64,000 nt of DNA from Cryobacterium sp. (GCA_019638935.1 JAHBSW010000007.1:1-64000), one strand, 5' to 3'. Shown: positions 24,266 through 36,296, numbered from the stretch's first letter. The notes: a model not told the origin generated them from the letters alone. Translations and numbers: made by a program.

Positions 24266-26356
24266 ATGGCAGCACTCCAGTGGGAGCCGATTGACAGCCG
24301 AGCCGTGGACACGGCCCGAATCCTCGCCGCCGACGCGGTGGAGAAGGCGGGCGGCGGCCACCCCGGCACTGCGATGAGCCTCGCTCCCGCTGCCTATCTG
24401 CTGTATCAGCGCATCATGCGCCACGATCCCTCGGACGCCGACTGGATCGGCCGCGACCGCTTCATCCTCTCCGCGGGCCACAGCTCGCTGACCCAGTACA
24501 TCCAGCTCTACCTCGGCGGTTTCGGCCTGGAGCTCGACGACCTCAAGCAGCTGCGTCAGTGGGGATCGAAGACGCCCGGACACCCCGAGTACGGCCACAC
24601 GACGGGCGTGGAGACAACGACCGGTCCGCTCGGGCAGGGCATCTCGACTGCGGTCGGCTTCGCCTACGCCGCTCGCTACGAGCGCGGGCTCTTCGATCCC
24701 GACGCCGCGCCGGGACACAGCCCGTTCGACCACGACATCTACGTCATCGCGAGCGACGGCGACCTGCAGGAGGGCGTGAGTGCCGAGGCATCATCGCTCG
24801 CCGGCCACCAGAAGCTCGGCAACCTCACGGTCATCTACGACGCGAACCAGATCTCCATCGAGGACGACACCGACATCGCCTTCACCGAGGATGTCGCTGC
24901 TCGCTACGCCGCCTACAACTGGCACGTGCAGGTCGTCGACTGGAAGCGGACGGGAGACTACGTCGAGGACGTCCACGAGCTCTATTCGGCGCTCGAGGCC
25001 GCCAAGGCGCAGACCCTGCAGCCCTCTCTCATCGTGCTGAAGACCATCATCGGCTGGCCGTCTCCGACCAAGCAGAACACCGGTAAGATTCACGGCTCGG
25101 CCCTCGGCGCCGACGAACTCGCCGCCGTCAAGGGCGTGCTGGGCTTCGACCCCGAGAAGCACTTCGAGGTGCAGGCGGACGTTCTCGAGCACACTCGCTC
25201 ACTCGCCCAGCGCGCCAACACGGTTCGGCAGGAGTGGGACGAACGATTCGCCGAGTGGGCGATGGCGAACCCTGAGCGCAAGGCGCTGTTCGATCGGCTC
25301 GAGTCGGGCGAGCTCCCGTCGTCGCTGGAAGACGCGCTCCCCCGGTTCGAGCCCGGCACCGAGGTGTCCACGCGCGCCGCATCCGGAAAGGTGCTCACGG
25401 CCCTGGGCGCCGAACTGCCCGAGCTGTGGGGTGGGTCAGCCGATCTCGCAGAGTCGAACAACACCACGATCGGCGACGCCAAGTCCTTCGTGCCCGTCGA
25501 GCACTCGACGGACATGTGGCAGGGCGACCCCTACGGGCGTGTGCTGCACTTCGGCATTCGCGAGCACGCCATGGGCGCGATCCTCAACGGCATCGCCCTG
25601 CACGGTCCGACTCGTGCGTACGGCGGAACCTTCCTGATCTTCAGCGACTACATGCGCCCCGCGGTTCGCCTTGCGGCGCTCATGGGAGCCCCGAGCCTCT
25701 TCGTGTGGACGCACGACTCCGTCGCGCTCGGCGGCGACGGCCCGACGCACCAGCCCATCGAGCAGCTGTGGGCGCTTCGCGCGATCCCGGGTCTCGACGT
25801 CGTTCGTCCCGCGGACGCCAACGAGACCGCGTGGGCGTGGCTCACGATGCTGAAGCGCCGCAGCGGCCCCGCGGGAATCGCGCTGAGCCGTCAGAATCTC
25901 CCCGTGTTCGACCGCGGCGACGGTGACGCTCACGGCGACGTTCTCGCCTCGGCCGAGAACACCTCGAAGGGTGCCTATGTGCTCGCCGAGGCGGCGGGCG
26001 GTTCCCCCGATGTCATCCTCATCGCCACCGGCTCCGAAGTGCAGTTCGCCATCGAAGCGCGGACGGCCCTCGCCGGCGAGGGGATCCGCGCGCGCGTGGT
26101 CTCGGCTCCGAGCCTCGAGTGGTTCGGTGAGCAGAGTGCCGAGTACCGCGAGTCGGTGCTTCCGGCATCCGTCACCGCGCGCGTGTCCGTGGAAGCAGGA
26201 CTCGCTCTCGGCTGGCGCAACTACATCGGCGATCGGGGCCGCAGCGTCTCGATCGAGCACTATGGAGCGTCCGCCGACTACGAGGTGCTCTACAAGGAGT
26301 TCGGCATGACAGCGGACGCCGTTGTCGCCGCGGCCAAGGAATCGCTGGCGCACTGA
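24266..26356 (+). CDS. tkt: Transketolase
   Basis: A 696-residue transketolase of normal length. The thiamine diphosphate and Mg site is [33 protein letters not shown] is the N-terminal His motif, and the pyrimidine-domain block [16 protein letters not shown] with [19 protein letters not shown] follows. It moves two-carbon units between ketose and aldose phosphates in the non-oxidative pentose phosphate pathway. First gene of the plus-strand operon tkt-tal-pgi-zwf-opcA-pgl. Confidence 0.96.
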   Translation: MAALQWEPIDSRAVDTARILAADAVEKAGGGHPGTAMSLAPAAYLLYQRIMRHDPSDADWIGRDRFILSAGHSSLTQYIQLYLGGFGLELDDLKQLRQWGSKTPGHPEYGHTTGVETTTGPLGQGISTAVGFAYAARYERGLFDPDAAPGHSPFDHDIYVIASDGDLQEGVSAEASSLAGHQKLGNLTVIYDANQISIEDDTDIAFTEDVAARYAAYNWHVQVVDWKRTGDYVEDVHELYSALEAAKAQTLQPSLIVLKTIIGWPSPTKQNTGKIHGSALGADELAAVKGVLGFDPEKHFEVQADVLEHTRSLAQRANTVRQEWDERFAEWAMANPERKALFDRLESGELPSSLEDALPRFEPGTEVSTRAASGKVLTALGAELPELWGGSADLAESNNTTIGDAKSFVPVEHSTDMWQGDPYGRVLHFGIREHAMGAILNGIALHGPTRAYGGTFLIFSDYMRPAVRLAALMGAPSLFVWTHDSVALGGDGPTHQPIEQLWALRAIPGLDVVRPADANETAWAWLTMLKRRSGPAGIALSRQNLPVFDRGDGDAHGDVLASAENTSKGAYVLAEAAGGSPDVILIATGSEVQFAIEARTALAGEGIRARVVSAPSLEWFGEQSAEYRESVLPASVTARVSVEAGLALGWRNYIGDRGRSVSIEHYGASADYEVLYKEFGMTADAVVAAAKESLAH

Positions 26357-26396
26357 CCTCGCTCGCCGAAGCGCCCGCCACAACAAGGAGATAGCA

Positions 26397-27509
26397 ATGA
26401 CCACGCCCAACCCACTCGCCGCGCTCTCCGCGGCGGGTGTCAGCATCTGGCTCGATGACCTCTCTCGTGACCGCATCGTTTCGGGCGGCCTCGCGAAGCT
26501 CATCGAGGAACGTCACGTGGTCGGTGTCACCACGAACCCCACGATCTTCGCGAACGCCCTCGCCGGTGGCTCGTCCTACGACGAGCATGTCGCCGAGCTG
26601 GCGAAGGCGGATGCCTCGGTCACCGACGCCGTGTTCGAGATCACGACGGATGACGTGCGCCAGGCGTGCGACATCTTCCGCCCCGTGTATGACGCGAGCG
26701 GTGGCCTCGACGGCCGAGTCTCGATCGAGGTCGAACCCGGTCTGGCTCGCGACACCGCTGGCACCATCGCCCAGGGACTCAGCCTCTGGAAGACGGTCGA
26801 CCGCCCCAACGTCATGATCAAGGTTCCGGCGACCGCCGAGGGGCTCGAGGCGATCGCCGAGCTCACGGGCCAGGGTGTGAGTGTCAATGTCACCCTCATC
26901 TTCAGTCTCGAGCGTCACCGCGAGGTGATCAATGCCTACCTCACCGGTCTCGAACGCGCGAAGGCCGCGGGAATCGACCTCTCGACCATTCGCTCGGTCG
27001 CCTCGTTCTTCGTGTCCCGTGTCGACACCGAGGTGGACAGCCGACTCGAGTCGATCGGCACCTCCGAGGCTCTCGCGCTCAAGGGCAGGTCGGGAATCGC
27101 CAACGCGAGGCTCGCCTATCAGGTGTTCGAGCAGGCGTTCTCGAGCGAGCGTGCACGCGGTTTGCTCGGGGCCGGTGCGCACGTGCAGCGTCCGCTCTGG
27201 GCCTCCACCGGCGTCAAGGATCCCGCGCTCAAAGACACGCTCTACGTGGAGGAGCTCGTCGCCTCTGACACCGTCAACACGATGCCCGAGAAGACGATGG
27301 AGGCCGCATTCGATCACGGCGAGATCCGAGGCGACACCGTCACCGGCGCATATGCGTCCGCCAACGCGACCCTCGACGCACTCCACGAGCTCGGGGTCTC
27401 CTACGACGAGGTCACCGACCTGCTCGAGCGTGAGGGCATCGAGAAGTTCAATGCCTCGTGGGACGACCTGCTGAGCACGGTCTCGAAGGCTCTCGAGGCC
27501 GCCAAATGA
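26397..27509 (+). CDS. tal: Transaldolase
   Basis: A 370-residue transaldolase of the long actinobacterial type. [13 protein letters not shown] and [13 protein letters not shown] mark the N-terminus; the Schiff-base Lys is in [12 protein letters not shown], followed by [12 protein letters not shown]. It exchanges dihydroxyacetone units between sugar phosphates. ATG 26397 has AAGGAG 6 bases upstream; the frame is open to 26322 but without family sequence. The stop overlaps pgi (ATGA). Tal and Pgi are separate here, whereas some actinobacteria carry a fused Tal-Pgi. Confidence 0.94.
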   Translation: MTTPNPLAALSAAGVSIWLDDLSRDRIVSGGLAKLIEERHVVGVTTNPTIFANALAGGSSYDEHVAELAKADASVTDAVFEITTDDVRQACDIFRPVYDASGGLDGRVSIEVEPGLARDTAGTIAQGLSLWKTVDRPNVMIKVPATAEGLEAIAELTGQGVSVNVTLIFSLERHREVINAYLTGLERAKAAGIDLSTIRSVASFFVSRVDTEVDSRLESIGTSEALALKGRSGIANARLAYQVFEQAFSSERARGLLGAGAHVQRPLWASTGVKDPALKDTLYVEELVASDTVNTMPEKTMEAAFDHGEIRGDTVTGAYASANATLDALHELGVSYDEVTDLLEREGIEKFNASWDDLLSTVSKALEAAK

Positions 27510-29113
27510 GCTTCGACATAGCGGTCACGGGCGACGCCCTCGCGGCGGTGGAACGCATCGTTCCGCAGCTCGTGAGCGACCTCGTCGCGTCGCGCATCAC
27601 CGCACAGGACCCGACCCTGTGGGGTGCGGATGCCGAGGCCGAGTCCTCGGTTCGGCTCGGCTGGACCGAGGCGATAGCGGTGTCCCGACCGCTGGTCGAC
27701 GACATCCTCGCACTCCGCGATCGACTCCGCTCGCTCGGGGTCGACCGCATCATCCTCTGCGGCATGGGCGGCTCGTCGCTCGCACCCGAGGTCATCTCGC
27801 GCACCGCGGGCGTTCCGCTGACGATTCTCGACACCACGGACCCGGATCAGATCAGGGCCGTGCTCGACAAGGGGCTGAGGTCGAGCGCGGTCGTCATCGC
27901 GTCGAAGTCGGGCTCGACAGTCGAGACCGACAGTCACCGCCGCCTGTTCGAGCGCGAGTTCGAGGCCGCCAAGGTCGATCCGCAGGACCGCATCGTCATC
28001 GTGACCGACCCCGAGTCACCGCTCGACTCGTTCGCACGAGCGGCCGGCTACCGAGTCTTCAACGCCGACCCCCATGTGGGTGGTCGCTACTCCGCGCTCA
28101 CCGCCTTCGGTCTGGTGCCCGCCGGGCTCGCCGGTGTCGACCTCGACGCCCTGCTCGACGAGGCGGAGTCGGTCGCCGTTCGCTGCGCCACCGACCGGGC
28201 CGACAACCCCGCTCTCGTGCTCGGGGCGGCGATCGCCGGCACCAAGCCGCTTCGCGACAAGCTCGGGATCGTCGCAGACGGCACCCACATCATGGGTCTC
28301 GGCGACTGGATCGAGCAGCTCATCGCGGAGTCGACGGGAAAGAACGACACCGGGCTTCTGCCGGTCGTGCTCGAGCACGACGCGCCCGAGCTCGAGCAGC
28401 GTCCGGCCGACCTTCAGGTGGTTCGTCTCGTGCAGAGCGCCAGGGCGACTCACGAGGTGATCGAGGGTGAGATCGAGATCAGCGCCACTCTCGGTGCCCA
28501 CTTCCTCGTCTGGGAGTACGCGACGGCGATCGCCGGTCGCCTGCTGCGGGTGAATCCCTTCGACCAGCCCGATGTCGAGTCGGCCAAGATCGCGGCCCGC
28601 AGTCTGCTCGACGCGCCACCCGAGGTCGAGCCGGCGGCATTCGTCGACGCCGGCATCGAGGTGCGCGCGACTCCCGGTCTGCTCGACGGTGTCAGCACTG
28701 TCGCCGGAGCGATCGAGCGCTTGCTCGCCGAACTCGGCGATGCGAGCTACGTGAGCGTTCAGGCCTACCTCGACCGGGTTCACTTCGGTCGGGCGTCGGA
28801 CCTGCGCCGTGCGATCGCCGAGCTCAGCAACCGCCCCACGACCTTCGGCTGGGGACCACGGTTTCTGCACTCGACCGGGCAGTTCCACAAGGGAGGGCCG
28901 AAGGTCGGCGTGTTCCTGCAGCTCACGTCGCGCGCCGAACAGGATCTCGACATCCCCGGCCGGCCGTTCAGCTTCGGTCAGCTGATCCAGTCGCAGGCGG
29001 CCGGTGACGCGGGTGTGCTGGGGCTTCAGCGGCGCCCCGTGCTGACGCTGACGCTCGTGGAGGGAGCGCACTCGCTCGACGCACTCTTCGACGCACTCCG
29101 CGCGAGCGAGTAA
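27506..29113 (+). CDS. pgi: Glucose-6-phosphate isomerase
   Basis: A 535-residue phosphosugar isomerase with two SIS domains. Visible motifs are [27 protein letters not shown] (phosphate-binding Ser/Thr loop), [16 protein letters not shown] and the C-terminal [14 protein letters not shown]. It is of the divergent actinobacterial/Tal-Pgi C-terminal form rather than the E. coli form. It links glycolysis to the pentose phosphate pathway by interconverting glucose 6-phosphate and fructose 6-phosphate. It is coupled by 4 bases to tal and followed 8 bases later by zwf. Confidence 0.92.
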   Translation: MSFDIAVTGDALAAVERIVPQLVSDLVASRITAQDPTLWGADAEAESSVRLGWTEAIAVSRPLVDDILALRDRLRSLGVDRIILCGMGGSSLAPEVISRTAGVPLTILDTTDPDQIRAVLDKGLRSSAVVIASKSGSTVETDSHRRLFEREFEAAKVDPQDRIVIVTDPESPLDSFARAAGYRVFNADPHVGGRYSALTAFGLVPAGLAGVDLDALLDEAESVAVRCATDRADNPALVLGAAIAGTKPLRDKLGIVADGTHIMGLGDWIEQLIAESTGKNDTGLLPVVLEHDAPELEQRPADLQVVRLVQSARATHEVIEGEIEISATLGAHFLVWEYATAIAGRLLRVNPFDQPDVESAKIAARSLLDAPPEVEPAAFVDAGIEVRATPGLLDGVSTVAGAIERLLAELGDASYVSVQAYLDRVHFGRASDLRRAIAELSNRPTTFGWGPRFLHSTGQFHKGGPKVGVFLQLTSRAEQDLDIPGRPFSFGQLIQSQAAGDAGVLGLQRRPVLTLTLVEGAHSLDALFDALRASE

Positions 29114-29121
29114 CACCCACG

Positions 29122-30663
29122 ATGCCCGAGGTCACGATCTCTGCAGAGTCCAACCCTCTGCGTTCCCGGCTCGACCGACGACTCAACCGCATCGCAGGGC
29201 CGAGCGCACTCGTGATCTTCGGCGTCACGGGCGATCTCGCACGCAAGAAGCTCATGCCCGCGGTCTACGATCTCGCCAACCGCGGCCTCCTGCCACCGGG
29301 ATTCGCCCTCGTGGGGTTCGCGCGTCGCGAGTGGTCGCACGAAGACTTCGCGGTGACAGTGCATGACGCGGTGCGCGACCACGCGCGTACCCCCTTCGAC
29401 GAGGACGTCTGGGCGCAGCTGTCCAAGGGCATCCGCTTCGTCGAGGGCGAGTTCGGAGACGACGCCGCGTTCGACCGGCTGAAGAATGTCTTGGCGGAAC
29501 TCGATGAGGTGCGCGGCACGATGGGGAACCACGCGTTCTATCTCTCCATCCCGCCGAAGTCGTTCCCCGTGGTGACGGAGCAGCTCAAGCGATCCGGACT
29601 CGCCGATGAGGTCGCCGGGTCGTGGCGCCGCGTCGTCATCGAGAAGCCGTTCGGGCACGACCTCGAGTCCGCACGCGAGCTCAACGACACCGTTCTGTCG
29701 GTGTTCCCGCCCGATTCCGTGTTCCGCATCGACCACTACCTCGGCAAGGAGACGGTGCAGAACATACTCGCGCTGCGCTTCGCCAACGAGCTCTTCGAGC
29801 CGATCTGGAACGCCGATCATGTCGACCACGTGCAGATCACCATGGCGGAGGACATCGGGGTGGGTGGTCGCGCCGGCTACTACGACGGGATCGGGGCGGC
29901 ACGCGACGTCATCCAGAACCACCTCCTGCAGCTGCTCGCTCTCACCGCGATGGAGGAGCCCGTCTCCTTCGACGCGCGCGACCTGCGCGCTGAGAAGGAG
30001 AAGGTGCTCTCGGCCGTTCGACTGCCGGACGATCTCTCGACGGCCACCGCGCGCGGTCAGTACTCGCCGGGGTGGCAGGGCGGCGAGAAGGTCGTCGGCT
30101 TTCTCGACGAAGACGGCATGAACCCGGAGTCGGCGACCGAGACCTACGCCGCACTGCGTCTCAACATCAACACTCGGCGCTGGGAAGGGGTTCCTTTCTA
30201 CCTGCGCGCCGGCAAGCGCCTCGGCCGCCGAGTGACCGAGATCGCGGTCGTGTTCAAGCGCGCCCCGCAGTATCTGTTCGCCGAGAGCCAGACCTCCGCA
30301 CTCGGTCAGAACGCGCTCGTCATCCGCGTGCAACCGGATGAGGGGGTGACCATTCGCTTCGGCTCCAAGGTTCCCGGTCCAGCCATGCACGTGCGCGACG
30401 TCACGATGGACTTCGGCTACGGTCACGCGTTCACCGAGGACAGTCCCGAGGCCTACGAACGCCTCATTCTCGACATGCTCATGGGCGACCCTCCTCTCTT
30501 TCCGCGCCACGAGGAGGTCGAGCTCAGCTGGAAGATCCTCGACCCCGTCGAAGAGTTCTGGGCGCGGGGCGGAACTCCCGAGCCCTACCGGCCGGGAACC
30601 TGGGGTCCGGCGTCGGCCGATGAGCTGCTCGCTCGCGATGGCCGGGTGTGGAGGCGTCCATGA
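29122..30663 (+). CDS. zwf: Glucose-6-phosphate 1-dehydrogenase
   Basis: A 513-residue dehydrogenase. The Rossmann motif is IFGVTGDLARKKLMPA, the substrate-binding active-site motif RIDHYLGKETVQNI, with EKPFGHDLESA before it. It oxidises glucose 6-phosphate to 6-phosphogluconolactone, usually with NADP. The stop overlaps opcA (ATGA), whose product supports this enzyme in actinobacteria. Confidence 0.96.
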   Translation: MPEVTISAESNPLRSRLDRRLNRIAGPSALVIFGVTGDLARKKLMPAVYDLANRGLLPPGFALVGFARREWSHEDFAVTVHDAVRDHARTPFDEDVWAQLSKGIRFVEGEFGDDAAFDRLKNVLAELDEVRGTMGNHAFYLSIPPKSFPVVTEQLKRSGLADEVAGSWRRVVIEKPFGHDLESARELNDTVLSVFPPDSVFRIDHYLGKETVQNILALRFANELFEPIWNADHVDHVQITMAEDIGVGGRAGYYDGIGAARDVIQNHLLQLLALTAMEEPVSFDARDLRAEKEKVLSAVRLPDDLSTATARGQYSPGWQGGEKVVGFLDEDGMNPESATETYAALRLNINTRRWEGVPFYLRAGKRLGRRVTEIAVVFKRAPQYLFAESQTSALGQNALVIRVQPDEGVTIRFGSKVPGPAMHVRDVTMDFGYGHAFTEDSPEAYERLILDMLMGDPPLFPRHEEVELSWKILDPVEEFWARGGTPEPYRPGTWGPASADELLARDGRVWRRP

Positions 30664-31658
30664 TCGTCGATCTTCCCGACACCACCACGAGCAAGGTGTC
30701 TCGCGCGCTCGTCGACCTTCGCGAGGAGGGCGGAGCCGTCGCACTCGGTCGCGTGCTGACCCTCATCATCTGCACGAGCAAGGGTGAGGTCGAAGAAGCG
30801 ATCGCCGCGGCGAACGACGCTTCGCGCGAGCATCCGATGCGCGTCATCGTGCTCTCGATCGACGCGGATGCCGACTCTCACCAGCTCGACGCCGAGATCC
30901 GGGTCGGCGGCGACGCGGGTGCGAGCGAGGTCATCATCCTGCGCGCCCACGGCGATTCCGCCAGCAACGAGGAGAGCCTCGTCACCGGCCTGCTCCTGCC
31001 GGACGCCCCCGTCGTCGCGTGGTGGCCGGGCCACGCGCCAGCGATCACCGGTGAGTCGGCGATCGGACGCATGGCACAGCGCAGAATCACCGATGCTGCG
31101 GTGCAGGAGGATCCGCGATCCTTCCTCCTCCGACTGGCCGCGTCATACCAGCCCGGTGACACGGACTTCGCGTGGACGAGACTCACGCTGTGGCGCGCGC
31201 AGCTTGCGGCCGTGCTCGACCAGCCCCCGTATGAGCCGGTCACGGCGGTCGCCGTGACCGGAAGCAACGACTCCCCATCGACGACGCTGCTCGCCGCATG
31301 GCTGCAGGGCGCTCTGCGAGTTCATGTCGAACAGACCCTTGTCGATTCGGCGGGGGCGCGGCCGGGCATCCACAGTGTGACCCTCTCGCGGCCGAGCGGC
31401 GATATCGTGCTCGCGCGAGTGCAGCCGAGCGTGGCCGAGCTCACTCAGCCCGGCCAGCCGAACCACGACATCCCGCTCCCCCGCCGAAGCCTGCGCGATT
31501 GTCTCGCGGAGGAGCTGCGGCAGCTCGACCCCGACGATCTCTTCGGCCGCGTGATCCGCGACGATCTCACGCGGCTCGACGAGCCCGTGACGGAATCGAT
31601 CGCCATCATACCGCCGGCCGCCGACGCCGACGGCACAGCATCGGAAGGAACCCCGTGA
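30660..31658 (+). CDS. opcA: Glucose-6-phosphate dehydrogenase assembly protein OpcA
   Basis: A 332-residue OpcA. The N-terminal MIVDLPDTTTSKVSRALVDL and the central WWPGHAPAITGESAIGRMAQRRITDA block are typical. OpcA is needed for full activity and redox control of Zwf in cyanobacteria and is always beside zwf in actinobacteria. It overlaps zwf and pgl by 4 bases on each side, so the three are translationally coupled. Confidence 0.93.
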   Translation: MIVDLPDTTTSKVSRALVDLREEGGAVALGRVLTLIICTSKGEVEEAIAAANDASREHPMRVIVLSIDADADSHQLDAEIRVGGDAGASEVIILRAHGDSASNEESLVTGLLLPDAPVVAWWPGHAPAITGESAIGRMAQRRITDAAVQEDPRSFLLRLAASYQPGDTDFAWTRLTLWRAQLAAVLDQPPYEPVTAVAVTGSNDSPSTTLLAAWLQGALRVHVEQTLVDSAGARPGIHSVTLSRPSGDIVLARVQPSVAELTQPGQPNHDIPLPRRSLRDCLAEELRQLDPDDLFGRVIRDDLTRLDEPVTESIAIIPPAADADGTASEGTP

Positions 31659-32428
31659 CCGCCACTCGCTCCCTCATCGTGCACCCCGAGCGCGATGCCC
31701 TCGTGGGCGCGGTCGCTCACCGCCTTGAATCGACGCTGCGCGAGCTGCTCGCCGAGAAGACCGAGGTGCACGTCGTGCTCACGGGCGGCTCGGTCGGCAC
31801 CGATGTGCTCGCAACGCTCGGCGACTCGCCGACCGGTCGCGACCTCGACTGGTCGAGGATGCACGTGTGGTGGGGCGACGAGCGCTGGTTGCCCTCGGGT
31901 GATGACGAACGCAACGACAAACAGGCTGACGACGCGCTGCTGGGCAAGGTCGGCCTGCTGCCCGAGCACATCCACAGGTTCGCAGCGGACGACGGAGCGA
32001 TCTCGCTCGACGAGGCAGCGGTTCAGTACGCCGACGAGCTCGCCGCGCACGCGTCGGAGGGCGGCGCGACACCCGAGTTCGACATCCTGCTGCTCGGTGT
32101 GGGGCCGGACGGTCATGTGGCGTCGCTGTTTCCCGATCGAGCGGGCGTGCGCGAGCGCGATGCGTCAGTCGTCGCCGTGCGTGAGTCTCCGAAGCCGCCG
32201 CCCGAGCGCTTGAGCCTCACCATCCCGTCGATTCGCCGCGCCCGACGCGTCTGGCTGGCGCTCTCCGGCGCCGACAAGGCCTCGGCGCTCAGCCTCGCAC
32301 TCTCCGGTGCCAACACCGTGCAAGTGCCCGTAGCGGGCGTCTACGGCACGAAAGAGACCGTCTTCTTCGTCGATTCCACCGCAGCCGAGGACGTACCGCC
32401 CGAGGTCATCGCCAACTACGGCCAGTAG
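31655..32428 (+). CDS. pgl: 6-phosphogluconolactonase
   Basis: A 257-residue DevB-type lactonase with LTGGSVGTDVL, the WWGDERWLPSGDDERN core motif and LLGVGPDGHVASLFPD with the catalytic His. It hydrolyses 6-phosphogluconolactone, directly after Zwf in the pathway. The GTG start overlaps the opcA stop and follows GGAAGGAA. Last gene of the operon; gnd is not in the window. Confidence 0.93.
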   Translation: MTATRSLIVHPERDALVGAVAHRLESTLRELLAEKTEVHVVLTGGSVGTDVLATLGDSPTGRDLDWSRMHVWWGDERWLPSGDDERNDKQADDALLGKVGLLPEHIHRFAADDGAISLDEAAVQYADELAAHASEGGATPEFDILLLGVGPDGHVASLFPDRAGVRERDASVVAVRESPKPPPERLSLTIPSIRRARRVWLALSGADKASALSLALSGANTVQVPVAGVYGTKETVFFVDSTAAEDVPPEVIANYGQ

Positions 32429-32466
32429 CCGCGCCGCCCGGCCGCGCGCTCGACGCGGCGTTGCGG
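32429..32466. terminator. GC-rich hairpin between convergent pgl and rbpA
   Basis: CCGCGCCGC (32429-32437) pairs imperfectly with GCGGCGTTGCGG (32455-32466) around a 17-base GC-rich loop. Both convergent operons end here, so a bidirectional terminator is likely, but the structure has a TT bulge and no U tract. Confidence 0.4.
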
Positions 32467-32468
32467 AA

Positions 32469-32825
32469 CTAGGCCTGGCCGCGACGCGCGCGAAGCTGCT
32501 GCAGCGCGTCGTCCAGCAGCGTGGCCGCCTCGTCTTCGGTGCGACGCTCCTTCACGTACGCGAGATGAGTCTTGTAGGGCTCGAGCTTCGCCACCGCGGG
32601 CGGGTTCTCCTTGTCGCGACCGGCCGGAAGCCCGCAGTTCGGGCAATCGAGCTGCTCGGGAATCTCCTCGGGCTCGATCGTCGCAAGAAAGTAGGGCTTG
32701 ATCTCGTGGCCGTTTCCGCACCAGTACTCGACCTGGATGCGATCGGCGTGAAAGCCGCGATCCTGTTCGCCCATGGGACCGGACCCGACCCTCGATCCCC
32801 GAATCGCGCTACCGCCAGAAGCCAC
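32469..32825 (-). CDS. rbpA: RNA polymerase-binding protein RbpA
   Basis: A 118-residue RbpA, the actinobacterial transcription activator that binds group 1 and 2 sigma factors and core polymerase. GSAIRGSRVGS at the N-terminus is the family start; Cys36, His40, Cys61 and Cys64 can form the zinc ribbon seen in Streptomyces RbpA; the C-terminal sigma-interaction helix is KTHLAYVKERRTEDEAATLL. GTG 32825 has AAAGGG upstream and begins at the family N-terminus; the open frame is longer (to 33134) but overlaps secG. Confidence 0.92.
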   Translation of the reverse strand: MASGGSAIRGSRVGSGPMGEQDRGFHADRIQVEYWCGNGHEIKPYFLATIEPEEIPEQLDCPNCGLPAGRDKENPPAVAKLEPYKTHLAYVKERRTEDEAATLLDDALQQLRARRGQA

Positions 32826-32839
32826 AACGAGCCCTTTCG

Positions 32840-33097
32840 CTAAACGCCAGCACCGGTGTCGAACTTGGTGATGACACCGAGCACGACAATCGACGACACC
32901 CAGACGAGGGCGAGGATGACGGTGAAGCGGTTGAGGTTGCGCTCGGCGACGCCCGAGGCACCCAGGTTCGAGGTCACGCCGCCGCCGAACATGTCGGAGA
33001 GGCCCCCGCCGCGCCCCTTGTGGAGCAGGATCAGCAGAGTGATCAGGAGGCTCGTGACACCGAGCACGACCTGAAAGAGAACCTGGAGAATATCCAC
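32840..33097 (-). CDS. secG: Preprotein translocase subunit SecG
   Basis: An 85-residue SecG with two membrane helices (about 4-24 and 56-77) joined by the conserved HKGRGGGLSDMFGGG loop. It assists SecYE in protein export. GTG 33097 follows AAAGGCTCACGC. It sits between tpiA and rbpA as in many Micrococcales, with its own probable promoter. Confidence 0.94.
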   Translation of the reverse strand: MDILQVLFQVVLGVTSLLITLLILLHKGRGGGLSDMFGGGVTSNLGASGVAERNLNRFTVILALVWVSSIVVLGVITKFDTGAGV

Positions 33098-33168
33098 GCG
33101 TGAGCCTTTCTGTGGATCGCTGGGGCTGTTCCACCGAACCTTGTTAGCGGGGCGATGGCGCCCGCACT

Positions 33169-33174
33169 AGTATA
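33169..33174 (-). promoter_or_regulatory. -10 box for secG
   Basis: TATACT on the minus strand lies just past the tpiA stop; it implies a leader of about 65 bases holding an imperfect hairpin (GCGGGCG with CGCCCCGC, about 33147-33165). Confidence 0.5.
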
Positions 33175-33182
33175 CGCAGTGT

Positions 33183-33980
33183 CTAGACGCCCACGTGCTT
33201 CGGGAACTGCGCGATCGCGGAGAACTCCGCCACGTCGAGGCTCGCGCCCCCGACGAGAGCGCCGTCGATGTCGCTCTGGCGCATGAATCCGGCGATGTTT
33301 GCGGACTTCACCGAGCCCCCGTACAGGATTCGTGTGGCGGCTGCGACGTCGGCGCCGAGGGACTCCGCGACGACCGACCTCAGAGCCGACGCCACCGTCT
33401 GCGCTTGCTCGGGCGTCGCCGCTTGCCCCGAGCCGATCGCCCACACGGGCTCATAGGCCACGACGATATCGGAGCCCTGGGGAACCTGCGCGAGGGCGGC
33501 GGTGAGCTGCGCGATAGGAATCGCGGCGGGTCCGTGCGCCTCGAGGTCGTCCGCCGTCTCACCGACGCAGATGACGGGAACGAGCTTGTGCTTGATCGCC
33601 GCCGCCGTCTTGGCGGCGACGACCTCATCGGTCTCGCTGTGCAGCGATCGACGCTCGGAGTGCCCGATGATGACGTACGCGCAGTCGAGCGCCTTGAGGA
33701 ACGCTCCCGAGATCTCTCCGGTGAACGCCCCCGAGTCGTGCTGCGAGACATCCTGCGCCCCCAGACCGAGAGGCAGGCGGTCTGCACCGATGAGCGTCTG
33801 CACCGAGCGCAGATCGGTGAAGGGAGGGAACACCGCCACCTCGACCCCGTCGAAGTCGTGACCGGCGTCCTTGAGGCTCCACGCGAGCTTCTGCACGAAC
33901 GCGATCGCCTGCAGATGATCGAGGTTGAGCTTCCAGTTGCCCGCGATCAGCGGAACACGCGCGTCCTTCACTACAGCCAT
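33183..33980 (-). CDS. tpiA: Triose-phosphate isomerase
   Basis: A 265-residue TIM barrel with the N-terminal GNWKLN, catalytic His in IIGHSERR and catalytic Glu in VAYEPVWAIGSG. It interconverts dihydroxyacetone phosphate and glyceraldehyde 3-phosphate. The ATG overlaps the pgk stop by 10 bases; third gene of gap-pgk-tpiA. Confidence 0.96.
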   Translation of the reverse strand: MAVVKDARVPLIAGNWKLNLDHLQAIAFVQKLAWSLKDAGHDFDGVEVAVFPPFTDLRSVQTLIGADRLPLGLGAQDVSQHDSGAFTGEISGAFLKALDCAYVIIGHSERRSLHSETDEVVAAKTAAAIKHKLVPVICVGETADDLEAHGPAAIPIAQLTAALAQVPQGSDIVVAYEPVWAIGSGQAATPEQAQTVASALRSVVAESLGADVAAATRILYGGSVKSANIAGFMRQSDIDGALVGGASLDVAEFSAIAQFPKHVGV

Positions 33981-35200
33981 CCGAGAGCCTCCAAGCCCGG
34001 CAGACGCTTGCCCTCGAGAAACTCGAGGCTCGCACCGCCACCCGTCGAGATATGTCCGAAACTGTCCTCGCTGAAACCGAACGACCGCACCGCCGCGGCC
34101 GAGTCTCCCCCGCCGACGACCGTGAGACCCCGCGACTCGGTGAGCGACTGCGCGACCGTCTTCGTGCCGTTCGCGAAGGCATCGAACTCGAATACGCCCA
34201 TGGGTCCGTTCCAGAACACGGTCTCGGACTGGCGGATGACATCCGCGAACGCCGCGGCCGTGTCAGGCCCGATATCGAGTCCGATCCCCGAGGTCGCCCA
34301 CGGGGTCTCCTCGATCGACTCGGTGGCCCGAACCGTGTGCTCCGCGTCGGCACCGAACTTCGAGGCCACGATCGTGTCGGTCGGCAGTACGACGTTGACG
34401 CCGAGCTTCGCAGCCTGGTCGAGATAACCGCGCACGGTCTCGATCTGATCGGGCTCGAGCAGACTGGCGCCCACCGGATAGCCCTGCGCGGCGATGAAGG
34501 TGAACATCATGCCGCCGCCGATGAGCAGGTTGTCGACCTTGGGCAGCAGGTGGTCGATCACGCCGAGCTTGTCCGAGACCTTCGACCCGCCAAGCACGAC
34601 CGTGTACGGACGCGCCGGCTCGGTCGTGAGCCGTTCGAGCACGCCGAGTTCAGCCTCGATGAGGCGGCCCGCCGCGCTGGGAAGCGCCGACGCAAGCTCG
34701 AAGACGCTTGCGTGTTTGCGGTGCACGACACCGAATCCGTCGGAGACGAGAGCATCGGCGAACCCGGCGAGCTGGGCAGCGAAGGCCTCGCGCTCAGCAG
34801 AGTCCTTGCTCGTCTCCGCAGCGCTGAAGCGCAGGTTCTCGAGCACGGCGACGTCGCCCGCCGAGAGCGCAGCGACGATCCCCCGGGCAGACTCGCCCAC
34901 GGTGTCCGTCGCGAACTGCACGGTGGAACCGAGCAGCTCGCCGAGTCGTGCCGCCACGGGCGCGAGGCTGTAGCGAGCATCCGGTGCCCCATCGGGCCTG
35001 CCGAGGTGCGAGATGACGATGACGGATGCGCCGGCATCCCGCAACTCGGCGATCGTTGCCAGCGAGGCGCGAATGCGGCCGTCATCGGCGATCACGATGC
35101 CGTCGGCGACGTCAGTGCCATCGAGCGGCACGTTGAGGTCAGCGCGAACGATGACCCTCTTGCCGTCGAGCGAGCCCAGGCTCTCGATCGTGCGCAGCAT
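33971..35200 (-). CDS. pgk: Phosphoglycerate kinase
   Basis: A 409-residue kinase with RADLNVPLDG near the N-terminus (substrate domain), SHLGRPDG, and LGGSKVSDKLGVIDHLLPKVD in the hinge; the nucleotide loop is VGGGDSAAAV near the C-terminus. It makes ATP from 1,3-bisphosphoglycerate. Starts 10 bases after gap and overlaps tpiA. Confidence 0.96.
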   Translation of the reverse strand: MLRTIESLGSLDGKRVIVRADLNVPLDGTDVADGIVIADDGRIRASLATIAELRDAGASVIVISHLGRPDGAPDARYSLAPVAARLGELLGSTVQFATDTVGESARGIVAALSAGDVAVLENLRFSAAETSKDSAEREAFAAQLAGFADALVSDGFGVVHRKHASVFELASALPSAAGRLIEAELGVLERLTTEPARPYTVVLGGSKVSDKLGVIDHLLPKVDNLLIGGGMMFTFIAAQGYPVGASLLEPDQIETVRGYLDQAAKLGVNVVLPTDTIVASKFGADAEHTVRATESIEETPWATSGIGLDIGPDTAAAFADVIRQSETVFWNGPMGVFEFDAFANGTKTVAQSLTESRGLTVVGGGDSAAAVRSFGFSEDSFGHISTGGGASLEFLEGKRLPGLEALGWL

Positions 35201-35210
35201 CCAACGCCGC

Positions 35211-36296
<1,086 letters not shown>

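Noticed and set aside
32469-33134. 221-residue version of RbpA starting at 33134
   Set aside because: It would overlap secG across its whole length; the family start and ribosome site are at 32825.
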